From Annulohypoxylon bovei var. microspora (lineage: Eukaryota; Ascomycota; Sordariomycetes; Xylariales; Hypoxylaceae), in assembly GCA_022836615.1 (NCBI GenBank), contig MU405341.1:50275-114274 (forward strand): a stretch of DNA of 64,000 nucleotides, in the 5' to 3' direction. The notes under the pieces were generated by a model. The model saw nothing but the letters and a program-made list of their open reading frames with translations, made no database searches and was not told the origin of the DNA. Shown here piece by piece: positions 44,878 through 55,239 of the stretch. The position numbers were made by a program, and so were the translations under genes. Positions within the stretch are counted from its first letter, which is position 1; every line of letters begins with the position of its first letter.

Positions 44878-47800
44878 GGGAAGATTTGGGGCCGACCGAG
44901 CGCTGAGTGTCTACTGGTGATTATGCATACGACAGGAGTCTCGAATGGATTAGGGTGGCGAGTTTAGGACAGAACGGAAGAGGACAATATATTCTTTTGT
45001 TCGTTTGGTGATTGTCTGCGAGCGTCTATCTGGCGGCCGGCGCAAACATGCCTCTTTATTGTTTGAAGAGCGTCAACTGCAGCAATCGGACCAAAATACC
45101 GATTGATTGTCGACTTGAACAGAATTATTTAGAATGGACGAGGAAATGTTCGGGATCTGCGCTTAGAGGGAGAAAGTTCGAAACCGACTTGGAGCTTTGA
45201 TACCAGGGGTTTTTCGAAGATTGACAGGGCTGAAATGGCGATCTGGCAAAGATTGGATACCAACAAGACGATTTTGAATTGAAGCGGCTAAATGCGACCC
45301 TCAGCGCATTTACAAGTGAACTAGTAACTGGTAGGTAGCTTGCTAGTTCTAGTTACACAGACAATTAGAAGAGGTATGCAAAAAGCAAGGAGTGATAGTC
45401 GAGAAATAATTAATTTGGTGACCAATTGAAGGTGATATGACAGTATGACAGTATGGCGGTGGGTTGAATTAATGAAAAGAGTGAGTGAGTGGACTTGATA
45501 AACTTGGGAGTTGAAACATGAAAAATGGAAAATGGCCAAATACGTAGTGTAAGGAATGACGAAGATGGTTTCGATTGTGGTTCAAACTTTAACTTGAATG
45601 GCACCCCTGTAAAATTCACTATATTCACCTGTTAACCCTTGCTGCCCTTGTAAACCCTGGTATTTTATACCGTAGCTTGCGCAGCTTTCCCAGTTGCACA
45701 AACAGATTTTGTGTGTGTTCACTGGCTGAACTTGCTCAAGCAAGAGCCTAAGCCCCGCAGTACGCCGCAACCCCCCCAGTCGGATCGGCAATTTTTCTTG
45801 GTAAAGCTTACCCTTTACATGACTTAAGTGACCTTAGAGCTTGGAAAAAAGAAAACTTAACAAGATACAATACTTTTTATCTCAACCGATTTGCCTAACA
45901 TGGTCTAGTAATCATCCAAAATTATCTTCCAACTTCAGATTTAGACCTACCTAGGTTATCAGCATACACCTCGATCTGCAAGGGGAAAGGGGGCCTAGAT
46001 ATCTAGCTCTGTCTTCGTATGGATTGATAAGCCTTCAAATGTCCCGGCAGCATCACCGCGACATTGCAGATCTGGGGTAAAATTTCCCCCTGGACAATGC
46101 ATCGTCCATCATCCATTCACGGCCCTAGCTTTTCAATATATTATATTACCATGTAAAGAATTCATTAAAAGATTCGAAATCATCGGGATCTTTTAATATA
46201 TTATCTTGCGACCCTACTTCCTAGGTATCCTATTCGGCACCCTGCGTTAATAGTTTCCGAGAGTCGGGAGAACTTGTGGAACTTCAGCATGCGACGGGAC
46301 GGACAATAAGGCTGGTTACGGCTACGCGCATCCGACTGTTCTAGTCTTGTATATCAATTTACCGACGTCGTGATCCATAATTCTGAGCGGACCATTATGC
46401 GAGTAGTCTATGCGAATAGGTCGCGTCGAACATGCGATTGTCTTAAGAGCGCCGTCTCTATATTCCCATAATACCGCTCCATAGATCCTAACCATCTGCG
46501 ACTCCTTCGATACAATGGATGTATTGGCGATTCAAACTGGAATATCCGACCCGGATGAGATCTTCGAGGAATGCGCTTTATAGGAATTCGTCCAAGTTGT
46601 ATGAATCCTCGAGAGAGTTAGCATAGGTGCTCTCATGCCCAGGTATATACAGAAACTCAATGAATCCCGCTAAGATAGCGATAGATCTTGCCGCGCGGTT
46701 ATCCTCGTGGATCAATTGCACCTCTAGCTGCTCGCCGGGCAAACTCTACCTAAGGAAATTAGGTAAGGATGTCATGCTCAGAGTGGTGTAAATAGGGTAG
46801 CTAAAGGTGTGTTCTAAGGCTGTCTCTTGCTCGATGCTGCCGGCAGAACATCCGCGCCATGCTCAAGACCCAAACCCGTCCCTTGTGTCTTCTTTTCTAG
46901 CTGCCGGTAACTATGGTCAGCCTAGATTCTGAGGGAGTATGATGGAATTAAACCACAACTCCAAACCTATTAGCAACTCCCAACGAACTGCCGCGATAAT
47001 CGGAGACGAGCTTCAGTTGACATAGTCTGGAAGGGTTACAACGTAGAACTGCCTACCAGACTGTCACACACAGATTCGCCAGTCGATCCGGACCGGTCAC
47101 CACTGTGCGATAATGAATCTAGCTTTCCCCCCCGCTGCCAGTACGAACTCCACAAATAGGGGTGTCAATGGTCAAAATTCATGGTGTCAGTTGAAATCGG
47201 AAAGGTTATTCTTTTCAGGCAGTTGGCAGACTGTGCAGGTTGTCACCAAGAACACTCAGACCACTCATTCGATCTCGACTGGACCACTTAGATGTCAGCT
47301 TTGACCATAGCCAATTTCCTAGTTGGGATGAAAGATGACAACATTGGATATAATCCGATGACTGATCATAGTGTTTTGGCCGTGTCGCGGTTTTTCCTCC
47401 ACTTTCTTCAATGTCGAAACGAGTGTTTAGACTCTACAAGATTAGTCAATTGCAGTCACAAACTGTGTGAGTAATAATTGACCTTGATGGCTCTTTCATG
47501 AGCTTCTACTATATAAAAAGAAACTTCCCCCCAGTTATAAGTGCAGTCTGCCATCAAGGTGCACATTGAACGCTCACAAGACTCGGCCTACTCATTCACA
47601 TCCGATTACACTTAAGTCAGTCAATTATTCCACACAACAACACTCATCTTATTCAATTCATAAGAACAGTCATAGTTGCAATAGAGCTTTTGGTTTGTTT
47701 GTCATCCCCGCTTGTTCTATCAACTCAATATTAACCCATTACTATATAATCAGATACTTGGACACCTCTTCCATCTTGTCTTTTTACTTTCTCTAGCCAG

Positions 47801-47940
47801 ACAACCTTGGAAATCCTTTTTCCAATATACTTACTGCATAACCTACGCCCACATATCTATCGAACACTCCGAATCCAGCAAACAAACTCTTCTCTATCTT
47901 GATATCCCCCTATCAACACCACCTTAGCCATCAGTATAAG
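44878..47940. other. 3.1-kb gene-poor interval
   Basis: No supported gene. An open minus-strand stretch at 46578-46745 (56 codons, ending NLDEFL) looks protein-like but lacks flanking exons. Near 46135-46210 two copies of AATATATTAT lie in an AT-rich patch. TAGGT/ACCTA motifs occur near 45950 and 46225. The last 250 bp before 47941 are CT/CA-rich, as in many fungal promoters. Confidence 0.5.
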
Positions 47941-49059
47941 ATGGTCTCTTTCCCGCGCGAGATTGTCCTCGGCATTGCCGAATGCCTGGACACCAAGTCG
48001 CTGTTCAAGCTGATGATGGTGAATAAGGTAAGACTACTTTTAATGCTGTAGACATATCATTTTTCCATACTAGCAGCAGTGGAAGCTAACTACTCGACAC
48101 AGCAACTTTACGAGCTTATTACGCAGCATCAGCGCTCCGTCTCTCTTCGGCTCGTATCGGATTTCGTTGCTCCGCCCGTCGGCAACGTGTTTTCGTCCGA
48201 GGTATTCATGCGCCGCGTTATCCCACACGGCACCTTCGCGATGGCCTTGGAGATGGAGAAGCGCAACGCCCACATCGAGGCTGTCCTCGACTCGGACTTC
48301 TTCACGCACGCCATTCCGGGCCGCCTCGAGTCCCTAACCCCCGAGCAGGAGAAGCGCTTTCGCGTCCTCACGAAGAAGGCCATTGCCCAGTGTGATTGCG
48401 TTGCGGATATCGCCGCGAACTTCCCCTGCCACCCCATCGCCGAGATGTGGTACGGTCGTCTCAAGGGCCCGTACTTCGAGCCTCGCGACTTGCCCCTAGG
48501 GTTCCGTATTAGGGACCCTTACTCCAACATCCGCGCCCGGCAGAGCCAGCGCGAGTATTTATTTACCCTCTCGAAGGAAGATATCGCCATGATCTACTTC
48601 GTGCTCACGACCTTGAGCTGGGGTTTTTACCTTGACAACTTCACTCTCGCCAATGCCGACACCACATTCCCCGAACGCCAGGTCATCTTCAAGGAGTGCG
48701 TGCTCCGCCACGGCTCCTGGTTCGCGTGGGGCCACATTCGCGGCGACGATCCTTGGGAGATGATGACAGAGCAGATGATGAGGCTCGGTTGGGCTGAGCT
48801 CGTTAGTTTCGAGCTCGGCGGCGAAAACGCTCCTGCGAGCCTTCACTCGACTTTGGCGGAGCGCTTCGACGACCTCTTCATGCCGACTGATCAGTCTGAC
48901 CCGGACAATGTGATGCAGAGCCAGGTTAACATCCTGAACAAAACTGTCAAGGACTTGGTCACGGGCGTCAGCGACGAGAAGCCTGCAGAAAAAAAGCCCG
49001 TGGAAGATGAAGTTGTGGAGGAAGTTCTGGAGGGACTTTTGGAGCAGATCGAAGAGTAA
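47941..49059 (+). CDS. F-box-like protein, function unknown
   Basis: Exons 47941-48027 and 48103-49059, with a 75-nt intron (GTAAGA donor, GCTAAC branch, CACAG acceptor, phase 0), give 347 residues. The start (FPREIVLGIAECLDTKSLFKLMMVNK, residues 4-29) has the pattern of an F-box helix-loop-helix, which would connect to Skp1 in an SCF ubiquitin ligase. The intron falls just after it. The rest (residues 30-290) is mixed helix/strand with aromatic-rich motifs (GSWFAWGHIRGDDPW) and no repeat domain that I recognise; the end is highly acidic with Lys. F-box function is inferred from a short motif and could be lost in this family. Confidence 0.82.
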
Positions 49060-51081
49060 GGGGCTAAATAGAAGGCACCTAAGGCGGAGGATGAGGCGGT
49101 TAGAAGTAAAGACGAGCCCTAAGTTTAGCTCGTCTCGGTGGTAACGGTTGGGGGTTGGGGGTTGGGGGTTGCATAGCGGGGCCGGACTTGGAGTTCCGGC
49201 AGATAGGAGTCCACAGAAGATCTAGGGGTTACACGGCATGGTCTATCTTCTGAGTTTCTGCGTTTCTGTGCTTTGCATTTTGTTTTCTTCTGCTCTCATT
49301 CTGTTGCATCGCGAAGCTGGTGATTTGCTCTATTGGGTGATCTGTTGCTTTTCTGGTCGGCGAGCTTGATATGCGTCGTTGGTTTCTAGCGTGTTTATTT
49401 GTTTATTACAGCGCTTTGGTTTTCTCTGGGTGACGAGGTGAAGAAAACACCTATCAATATACTTACTCGCCTAACTTACCTGATGATTTTGGACTTAGAT
49501 CTTCCATAACAGCCATCGCACATTAAGCCACGGTTCTTACTACATAGTAAGAGAGGCGTGTTGGCGGGACTACTCGCGCTTCACCGGGGGCTTGTAGGTA
49601 CCTATGTAGGATACAATTGGACCTGCGCAAAGGCGACGTCCTTCCGACATTAAGGCTTCCCTTAGCTTCATACTGATCAAAATATTCGTCCCAATGAACA
49701 ATTAGCCCCAGGGGTTGGAATTGCCAGACCTGGGAATTCGCCAATCAAGGTTTAGGTAAGTATAACACTAAACGCGAATCTTGATTGGTTTTAGTGTAAT
49801 TCTCTGTGTAGTACCGGAATGAAGCTATCTCGTAATTGAGGACGTAAGACCTAAATTAAAGGTATGGATACAAATCTTCATTTGAGGCAGCGCTTGATAT
49901 CCGTCCATGATCGAAGAACTTCCCATTCCATTTTTGTAACAACTAGCAGCTCCGAATGAGTCAATTCGATATATAAACAGGTAATCAAAGGCGTGGTGAG
50001 GACTCTAAGGTATAAAGCTGATTGTAAGCATCACCGCGAATAAACAACCGACGCGAAAAATAAATAAGCTAAGGAAACTAGAATGGAAACAGGAAGTCTG
50101 AAGCGAAAATCTTGGACGTATTCGATTAGTCTAATATTTAGTAAATAAACGGTCTCCCCGGGGCCCCGTTCATCTCGGTTGTTACCCACGGCGGCCCGGG
50201 GCTTGACATGAGTCACCCGGCGGGACGAGGAACGCCCCCACCCCCCTTTCCTAAATAGGTACGAAATATACAGGTCCAAGGTCATGTCTTCAACGACGTA
50301 GGACGCATCGATCTTGCAATGTAAGGAGTTCGGGATTCAATCCGATCTCGCAGGGCGTGCTAGAGAATGATTTCTACCTAAATTGGCAAGGTCTTGCGAT
50401 CTCCAAATTGGCACTGGATTAGCAGCTGAATATAGCAGCCTAGAGATTGAACGCGTCGACGTTAAGGCAGCAGACTTGAAACTTGCTAGAATGGCCTGAC
50501 ACCAGTCAGCCTTTAACATGGAGATGAAGAATTTGTCGAAGGTTTGGGGGACACAAGACAGTCAACTGCCTCATGCAGTCATCAAACGATGTAATATTGC
50601 GCCAACAGCTTGAGAATCACAAATTCATTTGACCGCATTTGCAACCCTACAGCCTTATAATCTTACGACCGTATAGGGCGTAAGCGACTAGCAATAGGCA
50701 TCGCTACGCGGCTTTTGCATGCCAAGACCCACTCAGTCGGCTCTTCTGACTACCCAGTCAGGAAATAGTCCGCTCTCACGAGCTTGCTATAGACGATTCA
50801 GTACAGGGCTATGTCATCAGCCCTTGTTCAGCCTACGTAAATAGCTGTTAGTCACACTGACAGCTATAAAGTAGGTGCCTCTCCTCTCAGGCTGAGAGTT
50901 ATTCTCAGTCGACAACACCATCATCACTACCATCATTACATGCTCGAAATTAATCAATTAAATCTCTATATTAATCCATCATAACGACTCTAACCCGTCT
51001 TTGACACCAGCCCACCAGCATCTCTATAAATCTAAACAAAGATCCTCTAATCTAAGTCCAAAAAGCCCAACCGACAATTTA
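49060..51081. other. Intergenic, G-run repeat and no gene
   Basis: About 2 kb. The G-rich TTGGGGG run is annotated separately. Otherwise a TAGGTACCTATG stretch near 49597-49610 and no supported coding frame. The stretch 50900-51081 is CT/AT-rich upstream of the next gene. Confidence 0.5.
49146..49181 (+). repeat. TTGGGGG repeat, potential G-quadruplex
   Basis: GG is followed by three TTGGGGG units (G tracts 49150-49154, 49157-49161, 49164-49168), then a further GGGG at 49178-49181 after a 9-nt loop. Four G tracts of four or more with short loops satisfy a quadruplex pattern on the plus strand. It lies about 90 bp past the F-box-like stop, so it may sit in that mRNA's 3' UTR. Confidence 0.6.
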
Positions 51082-51462
51082 ATGGGCCAAGACTGCTATA
51101 ATACTACCGCCGCTTCGGTCTCCCTGTCACTGGCGATGACAAACCCCGAGCTCCTCTGGGCCAACCATCAAGAACAGAAGCGAATAGCTCGCCAAGCATC
51201 AAAGGTGCAACCCCAACCCCAATCCAACGTCATGTCTTCGTCTGCCTCGACCTTCTCGGGCTCAACCGCCTACTCCTACGACAAGGAGCAGAGCCAGGGC
51301 GATCCCAAGCAGAAGCGATCGGTTCGGCAACGAATCAAGGAGGCCTTCAAGGACATGGGAAGCCCGCCCACGGCTCACCAGGACCGAGTAAGCGGCCAGA
51401 AGACGGAGAAACAGAGCGACGAGTACGGCCCGATGAGCTCGACGCCTCAGAGTAGGACTTGA
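51082..51462 (+). CDS. Small hydrophilic protein, function unknown
   Basis: Single exon, 126 residues from the ATG at 51082; the frame opens at a TTG 81 bases earlier, which is less likely. Composition is rich in Gln, Ser, Lys and Arg. A short hydrophobic N-terminal run (TTAASVSLSLAM) is followed by a helical segment LLWANHQEQKRIARQASK, a Ser-rich linker, then a basic amphipathic helix (KQKRSVRQRIKEAFKDMG) with the look of a conserved core. The tail is polar. There is no signal peptide, domain or catalytic motif that I know. Codon pattern and length suggest a real gene. Confidence 0.6.
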   Translation: MGQDCYNTTAASVSLSLAMTNPELLWANHQEQKRIARQASKVQPQPQSNVMSSSASTFSGSTAYSYDKEQSQGDPKQKRSVRQRIKEAFKDMGSPPTAHQDRVSGQKTEKQSDEYGPMSSTPQSRT

Positions 51463-52532
51463 GGGGATAAAGACAATATTATACCAAATATAATTTTGGT
51501 TGGGTAGGATACTTGGCTTCGGTTTGCTGGTAGTGGCGTTAATAGTTTTGAGATGGTAACACGGAGCACAACTGTGCTCCTAGGGGCAAAGACACGGGAC
51601 TGGTGTAGGACACGGAAGTTTGGTACGTAGTCCACTACAACGTTCGTGTTGAGGCTGCATAGGTACCTACTAACCTAGATATTGGGGTTTGGGAATGGTA
51701 TTCGGGAATACTTACTGGGAATGAAGGAAAATATTGTATGGGATATCCTAACGGCAGGATAACTATTGCACAGTGGCTTAGCTACGTATTTTATACTAAT
51801 TTTATCATGTACGTTTACGGGGTTCGTTTGTGTGACTATTGATGAATTTTTCAACTAAGAACCCGAGTTGCTGTGGACTAGATATTACAATTCTAGCTCT
51901 CAGAGAGCTTATTGTATATCGATTTTTCATACGGGATTCTATGACCGTGTAGTCCCGACATCAACACTTTTATGCAGTTGTATAATATCCCTTGGTGTAG
52001 TCTTGCTAATTTGAAGATTCAAGGGGCGACTACTATCGTTTTATCTCAGAAGGCTACATTTCTAATCCAAATACCTACGAGACTGTCACTCAGTTCTCAA
52101 TTACCTCCATTTAAATATAAGCTGTTAATGACGAAATGATGTGATGGAAAACTGCAGCATGCATTTCCCTAGAATTTTTCACGTGTCTCTAACCTAATTT
52201 TCTCTTGGGGCGTTAGAAAATAGTTCCCTAGATGCCCCTATTCTAGTAATATACCGAAACCGCATGACACTTTTCTGTCCAATCAGCACCTATGAAAATC
52301 ACGGAGTTCACTATCATTACGGCTATGGAAGTACAACCCTACTACGTAATGTAAATTATTCTGAAAGCAAGCAAGCTTTGTATTGCTTTATCCCCGGTTG
52401 TATAACGGCGCGAATACAAAGGTTGAAAAATGATTCTAGTGTGCGAGGTTATGATCTAGAGAGGGAATGATTGCGAAGAGAAAAAGGAGAATTCAATGAA
52501 TCAATTCATTAAAAGACTAAAAAAGTTTGGGT
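51463..52532. other. Intergenic, nothing recognised
   Basis: About 1.1 kb, somewhat AT-rich, with a TAGGTACCTACTAACCTAG stretch near 51661-51679 matching the recurring motif. No coding frame is supported. Confidence 0.5.
52519..52524 (-). terminator. Pol III T-run terminator of tRNA-Tyr
   Basis: Six consecutive T on the minus strand about 8 nt past the tRNA 3' end. Confidence 0.7.
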
Positions 52533-52621
52533 TCCCTCGGGCCGGAATCGAACCAGCGACATTTCGGTAACAATTTATTCAATTACAGCCGAACGCCATA
52601 AACCAACTAGACCACCAAGGG
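52533..52621 (-). tRNA. tRNA-Tyr(GUA) with 14-nt intron
   Basis: The cloverleaf is complete on the minus strand. Acceptor arms CCCTTGG and CCGAGGG pair with C1-G72 and discriminator A73, the eukaryotic tyrosine identity. The D loop has AGTTGGTTTA, the anticodon stem TTCGG/CCGAA, and the T arm GCTGG-TTCGATT-CCGGC. The anticodon is GUA at 52584-52586. The intron lies after position 37 (52569-52582), the canonical site for tRNA splicing endonuclease. Shifting the start by one base would give a T1-A72 pair and misplace U8, so this register is preferred. Confidence 0.93.
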
Positions 52622-52977
52622 AGTTAATTGGTTTTCGCCTTTCTCTTCTGAGGAAGTGGACCTCCTGCGAGGGGAAGGTGAAAGAGCGACTGACAATTTG
52701 GTCTATATACCCCTCACACATAGTTCCTTCTCAAAGTTTGATCCGTTAATAGCCGCTATTGGTCGGTTCATGTGGTACGTAGCTCCTTTCTAGTGCTTGG
52801 CGTCTTAGCCACAATCAACTTTTAACTCTCTCTTGCAGCAATTACAGCAACGCTTTCCCACAATTTCTTCGAGTCTAAATGCAAGAGTGGAAGACCTCGA
52901 CTCGATTTACGATAAAGCAGCAACCTCGGTATGAATCTCATGACATGCTATTGGAACTAGTCCTCGACCCGAGCTCC
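52622..52977. other. Short spacer between tRNA and pectate lyase
   Basis: About 360 bp; carries tRNA upstream flank and the lyase 3' end. Nothing else recognised. Confidence 0.5.
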
Positions 52978-54528
52978 TTACGAAGACGGAACAAGAGAGT
53001 TGACATAAACCTCAATGTTCGCATATCCGGAGCTGCTGATCTCCATCGCATCACTAGCGTCGCGGGAATCAAGTCCATGCGCATCCTCCCACGCGTCCGG
53101 GATGCCATCACCATCCGTGTCCGTCAACGCGCTCGTGCTCCCCCCCAAGTCGCCTAGGGAACTCGCGTCCTCGTCGCTAATCAGCTCTCCCTTCTTGCCG
53201 TAACTCTGCACCTCCGCCACAAGACCCGCATCCACGCTGTCGCGCGCCGGGAAATTGGCGCCGACGTTGCTTAGGACGTAGGTCACGGCGTCGGGGGCTT
53301 TCATGAGGCGCTGGGGGCCCGGATAGTCGAACCGCGTCTGCTCGATCGCCATGTCGCTGTAACAGCTGGTCTGGACGCAGAGCGGAGAGCCGTTGAGGGT
53401 GCCGTCTTTATCGCTGTCGTAGTAGTTCTCGGAGACGTCTAGCGAAGGTGAGTTTCTGCTTGAGAGGTGGCGTGGGACGGATCACTTACAGCCGTGGAAG
53501 TTGGCATTTCCTCGCGTGAAAGCGGTTACGCTTGTGCTGGGTCCGGAGATGAAGTAGTTGTTGACGATGTTAGCGTGGCTCTGACCGGCACTGTCGCCGG
53601 CGATGTAGGCACCACCTCCTCCCCAATTGTAAACGACCTGTTAGATTAATCAGTAACTAATATGCCAATTAGGTATGAGATTTCACTTTTGGGCAAGCTC
53701 ACATTGTTCTGAAAGTCGTTCATGCCCTTGACCTTGGGGTTTCTTGTCTTGTTGTCGATGTACAAGTTCCTGAAGAGACTAATGCCGTAGTCTGATTGCA
53801 TCAGCCCACCACATGAATGCGTCTCCAAGCCTTGACCGATGATCGTATTTTGCACCGTCACATTGTGTACGGCACCATTGATGGAGAAGGTTTCATCCCG
53901 ACCCCAGGCCACCGAAACGTGGTCAAATATCATATTGCTGCCGTCAGCGATAGTGATTCCATCTATCAACGGATTATAATGTGAGTCGAATCCATAAACT
54001 TGCTTAGATCAAACATTACCTTTTCCAGAGTCGCCACCCTTTCCCATGCGAAATCGCATATAGCGCACGATAGTGTCGTTGGCGTTAGAAAACGACATCC
54101 CATTGCCGTAGACCGTGATGCCCTTACCTCTAGCCATCAGCATTTATAAATCTCATGGTTACCAAATTGAGCACGACTTACATCACCTGGGGCTGTCTGT
54201 CCTGCGATGTAAATATTCTTAGAGACGGCAATCCGTGTGGCGATTTTGATGGTCCCTCCCACGTCGAAGACGATTATGCGGTTTGCTTCCGACACAGCAT
54301 CGCGAAATGATCCTGTCCCAGAGTCGCTGTCCAACATTAATGAGACCATTGACTTTGTAGAAGTGTATTGCAAATTTACTTTAGGTTTGTCACATGGTAG
54401 ACTGAACCTGTCCTGCCACCAACAGCGTTTTGACCGAACCCTTCAGCTCCGGGGAACGCGAGAAGGGCTGAGACACCCGGAATGAGTGTCGCCAGACACA
54501 CTGTGGCGAGAAACTTTAGAATACCCAT
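52978..54528 (-). CDS. Secreted pectate lyase (polysaccharide lyase family 1-like)
   Basis: Six exons: 54528-54380, 54326-54182, 54122-54020, 53962-53703, 53637-53490 and 53438-52978, giving 421 residues with introns of 51-65 nt. A signal peptide (MGILKFLATVCLATLIPGVSA) precedes the mature start AFPGAEGFGQNAVGGR. The right-handed beta-helix rungs follow: YIAGQTAPGDGITVYG, VRYMRFRMGKGGDSGKDG, FDHVSVAWGRDETFSING, and LYIDNKTRNPKVKG, where Arg in the last is the probable catalytic base region. The C-terminal DTDGDGIPDAWE is a thrombospondin-3-like calcium-binding motif. It cleaves polygalacturonate in plant cell walls by beta-elimination, needing Ca2+. The frame across every junction is preserved. 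Fungal-type membership is clear, subfamily not. Confidence 0.92.
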
Positions 54529-55239
54529 GGTTGCGAACGGTTTAGAACGGCATAGTTACTAGAAAAGTAGATGTTTGAGAGAGGGCGTCGCTATGAAGCA
54601 TTAGGCATACGGGGGAAACTAAGTTAACAGAACTACTTAACCCGACACCGAGCTGTGCTTCTAATTTTCCCGGGATGTCTTAAATATGTTATGGGACGGT
54701 GCGGACGATGCCGATATCCAGATTGGCTAGAATGGCCGGGTTTGGTCGCATCTTAATCCACTCGGAGCCAGGGGTCCGGTGTAGGCTAAACCTGCACGAA
54801 ATTGAAGAACCAAATAACCAGAGCTATATGCCATTGCTTGAGTCCTAAAGTTGTCTTCGAAGGAATTCAGCGTGTTGTATTATACTCCTACAGCACTTCT
54901 GTATAGATGAGCACGTTTACCCCTATTTACATAGTTTGTAGATCTGCACTAGGGTAGGGAGCACCGGTCGAGTTGACTCGAAACGTCACCTGAACTATGG
55001 TCATAATAATAATGCTCAATTTCATTTGATATGATTAATTCGTCTCCATTATACCTAACCTTTATAAGTCCTTGTCCAAGATATATCACTATTAATGGGT
55101 ATCTGTCGTTACTAAGTAAATATTCATAAAATGCTTCCAGACCATCTATCATGGTATATCAAATCCAAAAGCTCCACGCAGCCTAGCCATACCGTCACAT
55201 AAGCAAAAAGAAACAAAAGGAAGTAATGTCGTGATTCAT
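54529..55239. other. Intergenic between erdS and pectate lyase
   Basis: About 710 bp between two minus-strand genes: promoter of the lyase and the 3' end of the synthetase. A small open frame at 54949-55152 is probably accidental. Confidence 0.5.

Noticed and set aside
52533..52622. tRNA register starting one base earlier with a T1-A72 pair
   Set aside because: It displaces U8 and loses the C1-G72 tyrosine identity pair; the shorter register fits all arms.
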